35,385 bases of DNA from Streptomyces flaveolus (lineage in GTDB: Bacteria; Actinomycetota; Actinomycetes; Streptomycetales; Streptomycetaceae): contig NZ_JNWV01000063.1 of NCBI RefSeq assembly GCF_000716535.1, forward strand, positions 1 to 35,385. Direction: 5' to 3'. Below the pieces are notes generated by a model that was not told where the DNA came from, did no database searches, and was given only the letters and a program-made list of their open reading frames with translations. The position numbers and the translations under genes were made by a program. The stretch's first letter is position 1. Every line of letters begins with the position of its first letter. Below, piece after piece: positions 7,583 through 16,520 of the stretch.

Positions 7583-8865
7583 TGACCACACCCCGCCCCG
7601 CCTCCTCCCGCCGCTCCCGTACCCGTGCGAACGGCGACGGGACCGTCTACCAGCGCAAGGACGGACGATGGGAAGCCGCCGGATACGTCCTCGCCCCCGG
7701 CAACACCCGCAAGCGCGTCCGCGTCTACGGCACCACCCGCAAAGACGCGATGACCGAGCTCACCGAGAAGATCGCCGCCAGCAACCGCGGCCTCCCCATC
7801 GCGACGGCCGACAGCACCGTGAGCACCTACCTCGCATACTGGCTGGACGGCGTCGCCGTTCACTACCTGCGGGAGAACACCCACACCCGCTACGCCGCCT
7901 CCATCCGTCTCCACCTCAACCCCGGCCTCGGCGCCAAGAAGCTCGCCCGGCTCACCACCCGCGACGTCCGCACCTTCCTCGACAGACTCCGTACCACCTG
8001 CCAGTGCTGCGCCCAGGGACGGGACGCTGTTCGGCGGTCCTGCTGCGCCATCGGCCAGTGCTGTGAGAAGCGGCTGTCGCCGTTGACCGTGACATACGTC
8101 CACGCGGTCCTCAAGTCGGCCCTGGAACATGCCGTCCGCGAGGATGAGCTTCCGCGCAACGTCGCCCGGAACGTCAAGACGGCCACGCCCCGCCCCCGGC
8201 GTTTCCAGCCCTTCACCGCCGCCGAAGCCCGGCAGTTCCTTCAGCTGGCCGGCGAGGACCGGCTTCATGCCCTGTACGAACTCGCCCTGCGCACCGGACT
8301 CCGCAGGGGCGAACTCCTCGGCCTCCACTGGGAAGACCTCGACCTCGACGGCGGCACCGCCACCATCCACCGCCCCCTCCAGCGCACCCGCAGCCAGGGG
8401 CTGACCGTCCTGAACACCAAGACCCTCGCCTCCGAACGCCGCATCGCCCTCCCCACCGAATGCATCAACTCGCTCAAGATCCACCAGGAGCGGCAGCAGG
8501 AAGAGCGTCAGGCAGCCGGAACGGGCTGGACGGACAACGGGCTCGTCTTCACCACTCCGAAGGGCAGGCCGCTCGACCCCGGCAACCTCAACCGCCGCTT
8601 CCGCCGCCTTCTCCACAGCGCCGGACTCCGGAAGATCCGCTTCCACGATCTCCGCCACTCGACCGCCACCCTGCTCCTGGAACAGGGCGTCGATCTCGTC
8701 ATCATCAAGGAACTCCTCGGCCACGCCCACATCGGCGTCACCGCCGGCGTCTACGCCCACGTCCGACTCCGTCTCCAGCGCCAGGCCATCGATACCCTGA
8801 GCGACACACTGACTGAGGGCGGCGACTCCGAAGAGCCGCCGCCCTCAGCGGTGGTCGTCCGCTGA
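7582..8865 (+). CDS. int: Tyrosine-recombinase integrase
   Basis: The product is 427 aa. The N-terminal arm-binding domain has GDGTVYQRKDGRWEAAGY. The core-binding SAM-like domain follows (STVSTYLAYWLDGVAVHYL), with a Cys-rich insert at about residues 140-160 (TCQCCAQGRDAVRRSCC) that is common in this actinobacterial group. The catalytic domain holds Arg in LALRTGLRRGELLGLHWEDL, His-X-X-Arg in RFHDLRHSTATLLLEQG, His in LLGHAHIGVT and the nucleophile Tyr in TAGVYAHV. All six catalytic positions can be placed. Translation is coupled to xis. The gene ends 31 nt before the convergent immunity-like gene, so the element's attachment site must be squeezed into that gap or overlap the neighbour. Confidence 0.92.
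   Translation: MTTPRPASSRRSRTRANGDGTVYQRKDGRWEAAGYVLAPGNTRKRVRVYGTTRKDAMTELTEKIAASNRGLPIATADSTVSTYLAYWLDGVAVHYLRENTHTRYAASIRLHLNPGLGAKKLARLTTRDVRTFLDRLRTTCQCCAQGRDAVRRSCCAIGQCCEKRLSPLTVTYVHAVLKSALEHAVREDELPRNVARNVKTATPRPRRFQPFTAAEARQFLQLAGEDRLHALYELALRTGLRRGELLGLHWEDLDLDGGTATIHRPLQRTRSQGLTVLNTKTLASERRIALPTECINSLKIHQERQQEERQAAGTGWTDNGLVFTTPKGRPLDPGNLNRRFRRLLHSAGLRKIRFHDLRHSTATLLLEQGVDLVIIKELLGHAHIGVTAGVYAHVRLRLQRQAIDTLSDTLTEGGDSEEPPPSAVVVR
8813..8848 (+). terminator. Hairpin at the 3' end of int
   Basis: ctgagggcggc at 8813-8823 pairs perfectly with gccgccctcag at 8838-8848 (11 bp, 14-nt loop). It lies inside the last int codons, 15 nt before the stop. It is GC-rich without a U tract, as is common in Streptomyces. 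Because the stem is symmetric it may also stop transcription from the opposing toxin-immunity operon. Confidence 0.5.
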
Positions 8866-8888
8866 CGTTGCCGTCAGCGTTGCCGTCA
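8866..8888. repeat. Direct repeat cgttgccgtca x2 (candidate integrase arm sites or att region)
   Basis: Two exact 11-bp copies, at 8866-8876 and 8878-8888, begin immediately after the int stop with a 12-bp period. Short direct repeats beside int are where arm-type integrase sites and the att core usually lie. No matching copy was found at the IS256 junction on the other side. Confidence 0.5.
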
Positions 8889-8895
8889 AACGGCG

Positions 8896-9405
8896 TTACG
8901 CAGGACTCTGACCATCTGCTTCCACAGGAATATGGGCCACAGTCACTACGCCAGCGAACGAACTCTCCACCACAATGCGGTCACCGGGAGAATAAATCCA
9001 GAATTCCGGTACGGATTCCGCGATGTCCGGCAAGTGAGAGATAGAGAATTCGAACCCCATCTCTACACTCGGAACTGCCAGGCTCCCCCAGAAAAAGATT
9101 AGGCTGCTAGCTTTCGGGGCGAACTGCTGGATTACTGCGCTCAGCTCGATGGAACCCGACTCCGCCGAGCTGAGCACCAAACCATCAGCAACCGCGCCCC
9201 ACGCAATTGCACCATCAGAGCTACGCGGGTAATGACTGAGGCTTTCACGCTCGTACTGGAGATGCTGATCCAGGTTCAGCAACTGCACACCCGGCCGCCC
9301 AACCCAAGTCAGCCGTCGGTCACCCTGCTGATCTGCACGAACCACTCGAACCATAGATCTGGGCAGGAGGTCGGGCCTGGTTCCGTATACACCGTCGAGC
9401 GTCAC
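8896..9405 (-). CDS. Probable immunity protein for the adjacent RHS toxin
   Basis: The product is 169 aa, cytoplasmic, acidic and without a signal peptide or membrane helix. It starts at GTG 9403-9405, and the toxin stop TGA (9402-9404) lies within this GTGA, a 4-nt overlap that ensures coupled translation. Readable features are RLTWVGRPGVQLLNLDQHLQ, SLIFFWGSLAVP and EFWIYSPGDRIVVES. I cannot place it in a named immunity family. The role is inferred from the general rule that a small gene directly downstream of a polymorphic toxin encodes its inhibitor. It ends only 8 bp from the integrase-side direct repeats, so its last residues (EADGQSPA) might have been altered by insertion of that element. 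Confidence 0.75.
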   Translation of the reverse strand: MTLDGVYGTRPDLLPRSMVRVVRADQQGDRRLTWVGRPGVQLLNLDQHLQYERESLSHYPRSSDGAIAWGAVADGLVLSSAESGSIELSAVIQQFAPKASSLIFFWGSLAVPSVEMGFEFSISHLPDIAESVPEFWIYSPGDRIVVESSFAGVVTVAHIPVEADGQSPA

Positions 9406-12400
9406 GAATTACCGCCAAGCACCCTCGCGAAATCGTCTTCTGTTCCATTCCATGGCACTGCCCACTTACGCGCGGAGTCACCCTTGCCGACTTCCACGTT
9501 GATATGGGGACCCTTCACCGGATCGTAATCCATCCTAAACCTCTTAAATTCGCCGTTCACCCGAGTAGTGAATCCCACTACCTTGCCGTAGGTCGTCGGC
9601 GCAGATTCGAGACGCCCGATGTACGGCTGCCGAGTAGCTGGATCAACCTCGCCCAGCAGATCAAGTGCCTTGTTGCGAGCTTGTTCGAAGCTGTCAAAGC
9701 TAGGCAGGGTTACTTCCTTGCACGCCCCTCCGGAATTGTGAACCAGGACCGGAGTCTTGCCCGCCAGCACATAGTACGTGTGGAGTTGGTCGACGGTCAG
9801 GTTGTACATGTCCGCTGCGCCGGGTCGGGTGCGGACCGTATCGATGCGGACGTGGTGGTCGGTGGCGGTGTTGAGGAGGTGACCGGGCTTGAGCTTGCCG
9901 GCGGGGATCCAGGTGTGGAGGGTGTCGTCCCAGAAGGGGTGGCGCGAGGTGGTGTGGAGGGTCACGCTGTGGCCGTCCGTACCTCGGATCGTGACGTCGA
10001 CGAGGTCGTTGTCGCGGTGGACCAGGCGAGCGGTGACCTTGCGGGGGCCTCGGTGTTTACCGTTCTCCGGGTCGGCGCTTTCCACGCGGTCGCCCGGTTT
10101 TATCTTGCCGATGGCCTTCGTCTTCCGGTCCGCCATCAGGACCGGTGTCTTGGGATCGAAGCTGCAGAAGGATATGTCCTCTTCCAGGGCCTCTTGCTCG
10201 AGAGCCGCGGTTTCATTGAGGGCCACGGATTCTTCGAGAGTCGCGCCAAGCGAGATGCCGACCGCTAGGTCACCGAGTGATCTACACGTGCTGACAGCCT
10301 CGCAGGGGTTGCTCGGTACGTCCTTGATGTCGGACCAGTGGTCGTAGAACTGCTGGAATCCCTGGCAGGAAGAGGTCCAGAGGAGGTCTTCACCGCCGCA
10401 CCGTTCGCGGTAGTACAGCTCGACGTTCCACGCAGGGGAGAGGTCCGACCGGTAGGTGCCGTAGCCCATCATCTGCGTGATCGTGGGCGCGTGGCCGCCG
10501 AACTTCTTCATGAGCTTGAGCGGTGGCAGTTTCCTGCTCTGCGGCGGCTCGTAGTGGGGGGAGGCGGGGTCGTCGTACGAGTGGTACGGCGCGTTGGTGC
10601 CGTTGTCTCCGGAGCAGTAGTGCGGGTAGCAGGATTCGAGGCCGCTGGGGTCGGCGGAGGTGATGGGGTTGTCGGCGGCGTAGGTGTAGCCGCCGAGTTC
10701 CTGGGGGCTGGTGGCTTCCAGGATCGGGTCGAGGCTGATGAAACGGCCCAGGCTTGGGTCGTACTTGCGGGCGCCTAGGTCGGTGTAGCCGGTGGAGCTG
10801 TCCTGGGGTGCGCCGAGGTAGGAGTGGGTCGGGTCGGGCCAGGCGGTGCTGTTGGCGCTGGCTCGCGGTTGGCCGTAGGGGGTGTACTGCTGGCGTGCGA
10901 CCTGCTGGGTAGTGGTGTCCATCGACAGGGTCGCCGTGCCGTGCGGGTCGTTGAACAGGTACTTCAGTCCGCCGCCGGAAAGGCTGGAGCGCACGGCTAC
11001 GGGCTCTCCGGTGCCGCCGTGGGTGTAGGTGCGGACGGCGCCGAGAAGGACGTTGGGGGTGACGCTGGTGTTGACGATGATCTGGGTGTCGCCGGCGAAG
11101 AGGGTGGTCTTGCCGGGGTCGCGGCGGATGAGCTGGTTGCCGTCGGCGTCGTACAGGTACTTGGTGGTTGTGGGGCTGGTGCCGCCCGCGTCGACCTGGG
11201 TGAGGTGGTTCTCGTCGTCCCACGTCAGGGTCTGGATCGGGCCGGTGGTGGGGGTGCGGGTGTGCAGGTTGCCGTCTTCGTCATAGACGAACGCGGTCGG
11301 GTTGGTGCCTCCGGTGGTGGCGGTCAGGGTGTGGGGCTGGACACCGGAGGAGTTGCAGTTGGTCTTGCAGCCGTAGGCGTAGCTGGTGGTGGAGGTGGTG
11401 CCGGAGGTGCCGATGGCGTGGTCGACGCTCTGTTTGCGGTTGCCGATGGCGTCGTAGCTGAAGGACTGCCAGTAGGAGCCGGCCGTTGTGGTGACGGTGC
11501 CGGTCGTGGGCGGGCTGGCGGCGCAGTTGTCGTTGGCGGTCCAGGCGTCGGTCAGCCGGTCCAGGGTGTCGTAGCGGTAGCACTGCTGGTCGGTGACGGT
11601 GTTGCCGGTCTCCGACTGCTGGTCGGTGGTGGAGGTCGGATTGCCCGAAGCGTCGTACTTGTATGTGGTGTCGTCTACCGTTGGACCGGGAGCCTGAGTG
11701 CGGGTGATCTTGCGTTCTCGCAGTCGGAGGGTCTGGTCGTCGTAGTCGTACGTGACTGTGGCGGGATTGGTCGAGGCGCCCAGCGTGACCACGGACGGCT
11801 GACCGTAGTTGGTGTAGACGGTGCCGCTGACGTAGGTGAAGGCGCTGCTATCGGTGGTGCTGGGGTTACCCAGGGCGTCGTGGCCGTAAGTGATCAGCTC
11901 GTTGCTCAGGTTCTGCGCACGTGGGTCGCTCTGGGTGGCCAGCAGCTGGTCCCGGATCGTGTAGGTGTAGGTCGTCGTGTAGGACGACGGCAGTGGCGCC
12001 TCGGAAGCCGGCAGGCTGATCTTTGTTCCGGTCGGTTTCCCGAGGACGGTGTAGCCGGTGGAGGCGACGGTGTAGCCGCCGGTGACGCCCTGGACGTAGC
12101 GGGTGGAGGAGGTCGGCAGGCCGACGCGCAGGGTGTCGTAGGTCCAGGAGGCGAACTGGAAGTCGGACTTGGACTTGTCGGTGCCGGTGAGTTTGCGGCC
12201 CAGCAGGTCGTAGGTGTAGTCGAGTTCGACCTTCTTGGCGTCCGTGCTGGAGGTCAGGTTGCCGGCGTCGTCGTAGCCGTAGCTGCTTCCGCCGGCGTCC
12301 GGGTCGGTCTGGGACGTCCTGTGGCCGAGCAGGTCGTAACCAGCCGTCCACGTTGTCTGGTCCGGGCCGGTGATCCGCGTCTGCTGTCCGGCGGCGTTGT

Positions 12401-15400
12401 AGCCGTAAGTGGTGGATGAGGTGGTGCCGCCGGTGGCGGTGAAGCCGGCCGCTGCGGACCCGCTCAGCGTGGGTGCGGCGGTGTACTGGTCGAGTTCGGT
12501 GGTCTGACCGCGGGCGTCGACGACCGTGGTGCTGGCCACGCTGCCCTGGGGAGGCAGGACGGTGGTCTTGTCACCGGTGTAGGCCGTGCTCGTGGTCCAG
12601 GTCTTGACCCCGTTGTGCTCCTCGGTGACCAGACCGGCTCGTCCCTGCCCGTCGTAGTCGGTGACGGTGGTGTCCGGGATGGACACCTGCGAGACGGAGA
12701 TGAGCTTGCTACCGGGGGTGGTGCCGCTCACGTTGTAGCCGTTGTTGGTGGCGACCGTCCAGCCGTGCGAGTCGTACTGGGTGTCCGAGACGGTGGTGCT
12801 GGAGTTCTCCGCTGTCGCCTGCGTCTGCAGCGGCCGCATCATCGCGTCGAACAGCGTTTCGCTGGTCTTGTAGGTCCCGTTGTCCAGCAGTGTTTTGGAG
12901 GCGACGACGGTCGGGGCCGTTTGGGACGGGCTGTAGGTGTAGGTCATGTTCGCCGGCGCGCCGTTGGCCTTGATCTCATTGGGCAGCCATACGTCGGTCA
13001 GTCGGCCGAGTGCGTCGTAGGCGAGTGAGGTGAGCAGGCCGGCCGCGTCCGTCTTGGCGGTGGGCAGGGCGCGGGACGGGTCGATGGCGTTGCTGGTGAG
13101 CTGGCAGTCCTTCGATGAGGTGGTGGCCGTGGAGCAGTCCACGCCGGGCGTGACCTGGGTGATGGTGGTGCTGCTGGTGGGGAGCTCGCCGGTGGAGGGG
13201 GTGTAGCGGGTGAAGACGGTCTGGGCGAGGCTCTTGCCGTCCGGTGAGGTGGACTTGGGGGTGCGGGTCGCCTTGGTGGCCCTGCCGTAGGAGTCGTAGC
13301 TGGTGGTGGCCTGGTCTATGAAGGCGGTCGCGGTTGCGCCGGTGGCGGCCGATGCCTGCTGGACCAGGGTGACGTCACCGGTCGTGGGCAGAGCCGGGTT
13401 CTGCTGGCCGTCGCCGTCGTAGGTGAAGGCGTTGGTGTCGTAGGAGCTGCGGGTGTCGGCGATCAGGGTCCCGCTGGGGGCGGCTCCGGCGCTGGAGCAG
13501 TCCTGTGCGGTGGTGATGACCTCGGCGGGCACCACCAGGGTGGCAGCGCTGCCGGTGAGGTAGCGGGTGTAGGTGCACTTGGCGACGTTGTTGCTGTCGG
13601 CGGTTTCGCCTCGGTCGTCGACCTGGACCGGCATGCCAGTCGTCGACTTGCCCAGGGTGGTGTTGTAGAAGGTGTCGGTCTCGGTTTTGCGCCAGCCGTA
13701 GGAGACGGCTTGTCGGGTCAGTGTCTTGGCGGGGCGGACCATCTGGGCGGTCAGGTCCGGCAGACCGCTGCGGTTGCGGGTGGCGGTGGGGCCGATGACC
13801 GTGGGCACGTTGACGACGGCCTTGTCCAGGCTGCCCGTGGCGCTGGTGTAGGTGTCGGTCTCGAACGTCTGGCCGGCGAACGCGTCGTCGTCGGGGACCG
13901 AGGTGGCGCCGTCCTGGCTGGTCAGGTCGGGCACGGCACGGGTCTTGCCGCCGGGCAGGGTGTCGCCGTTCATGCCCAGGAAGTAGTGGGTTTTGGTCAG
14001 GGTCTTCTGGTCGTTGACCTTGGCGCCGTTGGTGTAATGGAAGACGTTGGGGTCTCCGGTGGTGACGTCCACCTCCGGGTAGCCGCGGAACTGGCCCCAG
14101 GTTCGGTTCTTGGCCTTGACGAGTTCGTTGTCGTCGTAGTGCCAGCCGGGGTTGCCCTTGTAGGTGTAGTCCGTCTCCAGCTCGGGCTGCGTGCCGTCCT
14201 GGTAGGAGTTGTGCGGGTCCGTGGTGACGACCGAGGCGACCTTGTACTTGTAGAACCAGTCCATCCACGGCGCGGGCTGGCCGTCCGGTGTCCAGTACAC
14301 CGGGAAGCAGGACAGGGTGTTGGTGGACGCGAAGGTTCTGGCCGCTGCGTCGGTGGGATCGTTGGGGTCGCTGGCCGGTGCGCTGGAGCAGTCGGGCCGG
14401 TCGTAGCTGACGGTCGTCTGCGCGCCGGTCTCACTGGTGACCGTCTGGATCCGGTCGTGGTACATCAGCGGCATCTGCGGGATGGTGCCGACCCGGTTGG
14501 GCAGTTGGAGCGGTGGGTCGAAGTTCACCGCCGGCGTGGATGTACTGCCGGCTGCGCCACCCAGGGTGTCCAGGCCGGTGCGCTGGATGGAGTCCAGCCA
14601 CAAGGTGGGCGCGTGGTCACCGCCGTCGGGGAAGGACTGGGTGAAGGTGTACTTATCGACCTGCTTGGTCGCACCGCCGGTCTGGATCTGCGTCGTGATG
14701 GAGGTCAGGCGTCTGCGCGACCAGAAGCTCGGGCTGTGGTTGGTGCAGCTTGATCCGGAGGTGCAGTTCAGGTCGACCGGTACGTCGGGCCAGTAGGCGG
14801 CGTTGGCCGCGGTGAACTGGGTGTCCGCGCAGGTGTTGCCCGACGGCGTGCCCGGGATGCAGCGTTCGGCGGTGTCGAAGAGGATCTGCTCGGGGGCGGT
14901 GCCCGAGTAGATCGTCGAGGACGTGATCCCGTAGTCGATCCGGGACAGGGTGCCGCCGCGGGTGTAGTCGACCGCGGTGTCCTTCTTCGCGGCGCCGTAG
15001 TAGCCGGTTTCCGGTGAGTAGTACCAGGCGGTGGCGTTGCCGTGGGTGTCCACGGCGTAGTCGAGGTTGAACCGGTAGCCGAGCGTGCAGGCGGTGGCGG
15101 CGAAGTCGGTGCTGTCCGGGCAGTCGGTGACGCCGCTGTGTGCGTGGTAGACCGGTTCGGTCCACACGGACTTGGTCTCTTCCTTGCCGCTGGTCCAGCC
15201 CGGCAGGTGGTTGAGGCCGAAGAAGTACTGCACCCCGTCGCTGGTGACCTTGAAGTACTCCCCGTTCGCCGTCTTGTTCGAGGTGTCGGACAGGTCTTCG
15301 ATCTTGGTGGTGGCGTTGTCGTCAGCGGGGCGGAAGGTCTTGGTCGAGTCGTCGTAGACGATGTCGGTGGACGTGCCGTTCAGCGACAGGGTGAGGATCT

Positions 15401-16520
15401 GTCCGGCCCAGCACTGGTCGCCATCGTTGTCAGGCGCCCCGGACGAGGAGTCGTCCTTGCAGGGCTTGTAGGTGCGCTCGATGTAGTTCTCGGTGGAGCT
15501 CCAGCCGTCACCGAGCCAGGAGGACTGGTTGTTGGTCCCTTCGGTGCGCGCGTCCTGGGTGCTGGAACTGTAGGAGAGATCGACGTTCGGTACCGTTCCG
15601 CCGATCGACGGTGGCACCGTGATCGGGTAGCTGTAGGTGAACGCTCCCGTGTTACCGGCAATCGACCAGGATCCGCCCGGTGACAGGTTGGTCGCCGAGT
15701 AGTCACCGGACGGACCCGAAGCAGCCGAGGTCGCCGCCATGACCATCATCGCGCTGGACGAACTCGTTGCTGACCGCGACGTGCCGGCTGCCGAAGACGC
15801 CGCACTAGCCGCAGCCGGGATGGTCACCTGAGCGGACAACGGCGTCCCGGGAGCGGTGCGTACCGCAGTCTGCGCCTGGCACTTGGCCAGCTTCGGCGTG
15901 GTCAGGGCACAGCCGGGCAAGCGGACCAGGTGCAGGCGGGAGGCGAAGTCACCGCCGAAGGCGTAGCGGAAGGAGGAGTCGTCTACCCGCAGCGCGACCT
16001 TGCCGGCTCCGGGGCTGGTGCGCTGCAGGGTGAACAGGAGGCCGTGGACACCGGCGGCGCGCGTGATCTTCTGGTCCAGTACGCGCACCCGCACGCGCTG
16101 CGATGCGGTCACGGCGGTCGGCTGAGGGTGTGCGCCTGCGGCAGGGCCGAGGAGGATGGGGGTGCTGCCGGCCCGCTTTTGCGTCGCCTTCGCGGTGAGA
16201 CCCGAGGAGACGGCCGTGACGGGAAGGGTGACCACGGCACTGCTCGCTGAGGGCAGTTTGGCGTGAGCGGTGGGGTCGAAGTGCTTGAACCCTCGCCGCG
16301 CGGAGCCCTTCTTGGGCGCCTTACGGGTGAAGGGGATCTGTTTGTCGTGAGGTGCGGCCGGAGCTGACACATGGTGCTCTGTCGCCGTGGCCGCGGTGGC
16401 GACACCCGTGGGCAGCAGGCTGCCCACGATCAGGGCACCGACCGTCATCACTGCTGTACGACGGATCCTGCCGGCTGCCCAGGCCGCCCGGCCGCGCTTC
16501 CGCCCCGTCATCAACGCCAT
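9402..16520 (-). CDS. Secreted YD-repeat (RHS) polymorphic toxin with Hint autoprocessing domain
   Basis: The product is 2372 aa. ATG 16518-16520 follows GGAGGG (16531-16536). A twin-arginine-like or Sec signal occupies residues 1-43 (RKRGR, then TAVMTVGALIVGSLLPTGV, cut near ATA). Residues ~270-345 are SpvB-like (GAFTYSYPITVPPSIGGTVP). Many YD repeats follow, for example YDALGRLTDVW, GYDLLGHRTSQTDPDAGGSS and YDDAGNLTSSTD. The RHS core signature LGRFISLDPI..NPITSADPSG ends at about residue 1960. A Hint domain spans about 2119-2263: Cys1 in CSFDPKTPVLMAD, TSRHPF block, LHTYYVLAGKTPVLVHN. The variable tip, about 2264-2372, carries KGPHINVEVGKGD and should be the toxin. RHS proteins form a shell around the tip, and Hint is expected to release it after the HN. 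Tip chemistry is not recognised. Confidence 0.9.
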   Translation of the reverse strand: MALMTGRKRGRAAWAAGRIRRTAVMTVGALIVGSLLPTGVATAATATEHHVSAPAAPHDKQIPFTRKAPKKGSARRGFKHFDPTAHAKLPSASSAVVTLPVTAVSSGLTAKATQKRAGSTPILLGPAAGAHPQPTAVTASQRVRVRVLDQKITRAAGVHGLLFTLQRTSPGAGKVALRVDDSSFRYAFGGDFASRLHLVRLPGCALTTPKLAKCQAQTAVRTAPGTPLSAQVTIPAAASAASSAAGTSRSATSSSSAMMVMAATSAASGPSGDYSATNLSPGGSWSIAGNTGAFTYSYPITVPPSIGGTVPNVDLSYSSSTQDARTEGTNNQSSWLGDGWSSTENYIERTYKPCKDDSSSGAPDNDGDQCWAGQILTLSLNGTSTDIVYDDSTKTFRPADDNATTKIEDLSDTSNKTANGEYFKVTSDGVQYFFGLNHLPGWTSGKEETKSVWTEPVYHAHSGVTDCPDSTDFAATACTLGYRFNLDYAVDTHGNATAWYYSPETGYYGAAKKDTAVDYTRGGTLSRIDYGITSSTIYSGTAPEQILFDTAERCIPGTPSGNTCADTQFTAANAAYWPDVPVDLNCTSGSSCTNHSPSFWSRRRLTSITTQIQTGGATKQVDKYTFTQSFPDGGDHAPTLWLDSIQRTGLDTLGGAAGSTSTPAVNFDPPLQLPNRVGTIPQMPLMYHDRIQTVTSETGAQTTVSYDRPDCSSAPASDPNDPTDAAARTFASTNTLSCFPVYWTPDGQPAPWMDWFYKYKVASVVTTDPHNSYQDGTQPELETDYTYKGNPGWHYDDNELVKAKNRTWGQFRGYPEVDVTTGDPNVFHYTNGAKVNDQKTLTKTHYFLGMNGDTLPGGKTRAVPDLTSQDGATSVPDDDAFAGQTFETDTYTSATGSLDKAVVNVPTVIGPTATRNRSGLPDLTAQMVRPAKTLTRQAVSYGWRKTETDTFYNTTLGKSTTGMPVQVDDRGETADSNNVAKCTYTRYLTGSAATLVVPAEVITTAQDCSSAGAAPSGTLIADTRSSYDTNAFTYDGDGQQNPALPTTGDVTLVQQASAATGATATAFIDQATTSYDSYGRATKATRTPKSTSPDGKSLAQTVFTRYTPSTGELPTSSTTITQVTPGVDCSTATTSSKDCQLTSNAIDPSRALPTAKTDAAGLLTSLAYDALGRLTDVWLPNEIKANGAPANMTYTYSPSQTAPTVVASKTLLDNGTYKTSETLFDAMMRPLQTQATAENSSTTVSDTQYDSHGWTVATNNGYNVSGTTPGSKLISVSQVSIPDTTVTDYDGQGRAGLVTEEHNGVKTWTTSTAYTGDKTTVLPPQGSVASTTVVDARGQTTELDQYTAAPTLSGSAAAGFTATGGTTSSTTYGYNAAGQQTRITGPDQTTWTAGYDLLGHRTSQTDPDAGGSSYGYDDAGNLTSSTDAKKVELDYTYDLLGRKLTGTDKSKSDFQFASWTYDTLRVGLPTSSTRYVQGVTGGYTVASTGYTVLGKPTGTKISLPASEAPLPSSYTTTYTYTIRDQLLATQSDPRAQNLSNELITYGHDALGNPSTTDSSAFTYVSGTVYTNYGQPSVVTLGASTNPATVTYDYDDQTLRLRERKITRTQAPGPTVDDTTYKYDASGNPTSTTDQQSETGNTVTDQQCYRYDTLDRLTDAWTANDNCAASPPTTGTVTTTAGSYWQSFSYDAIGNRKQSVDHAIGTSGTTSTTSYAYGCKTNCNSSGVQPHTLTATTGGTNPTAFVYDEDGNLHTRTPTTGPIQTLTWDDENHLTQVDAGGTSPTTTKYLYDADGNQLIRRDPGKTTLFAGDTQIIVNTSVTPNVLLGAVRTYTHGGTGEPVAVRSSLSGGGLKYLFNDPHGTATLSMDTTTQQVARQQYTPYGQPRASANSTAWPDPTHSYLGAPQDSSTGYTDLGARKYDPSLGRFISLDPILEATSPQELGGYTYAADNPITSADPSGLESCYPHYCSGDNGTNAPYHSYDDPASPHYEPPQSRKLPPLKLMKKFGGHAPTITQMMGYGTYRSDLSPAWNVELYYRERCGGEDLLWTSSCQGFQQFYDHWSDIKDVPSNPCEAVSTCRSLGDLAVGISLGATLEESVALNETAALEQEALEEDISFCSFDPKTPVLMADRKTKAIGKIKPGDRVESADPENGKHRGPRKVTARLVHRDNDLVDVTIRGTDGHSVTLHTTSRHPFWDDTLHTWIPAGKLKPGHLLNTATDHHVRIDTVRTRPGAADMYNLTVDQLHTYYVLAGKTPVLVHNSGGACKEVTLPSFDSFEQARNKALDLLGEVDPATRQPYIGRLESAPTTYGKVVGFTTRVNGEFKRFRMDYDPVKGPHINVEVGKGDSARKWAVPWNGTEDDFARVLGGNS

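Larger units (their letters stand above)
5447..8888 (+). mobile_element. Remnant of a pSAM2-like actinomycete integrative element (replication-excision-integration end)
   Basis: The order membrane-protein remnant, repSA, xis, int is the classic right-hand cassette of actinomycete integrative and conjugative elements, ending in int next to the attachment site. The TraB/FtsK-type transfer gene, the spd genes and the KorSA/Pra-type regulators that normally precede it are absent, replaced by the truncated IS256. Direct repeats at 8866-8888 lie where attP-type sequence is expected. No tRNA gene or duplicated att core is visible, so the right boundary is inferred. The remnant probably cannot transfer itself, although its excision and integration genes look intact. 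Confidence 0.75.

Noticed and set aside
7465..8760. 431-codon minus-strand frame opposite int, and 6174-7334 opposite repSA
   Set aside because: The plus strand carries complete, motif-bearing proteins with overlapping starts and stops; the antisense frames have no motif.
8863..8895. tRNA 3' end as the attachment site of the integrative element
   Set aside because: No tRNA cloverleaf or TpsiC-loop motif is present in or beside this 30-bp gap.
10824..12419. Long plus-strand open frame opposite the RHS gene (531 codons), and similar ones at 13710-14753 and 15042-15683
   Set aside because: Their glycine/valine-rich composition is the usual antisense shadow of GC-rich YD-repeat sequence. They have no ribosome site, and the minus strand has a signal peptide, domains and ribosome site.
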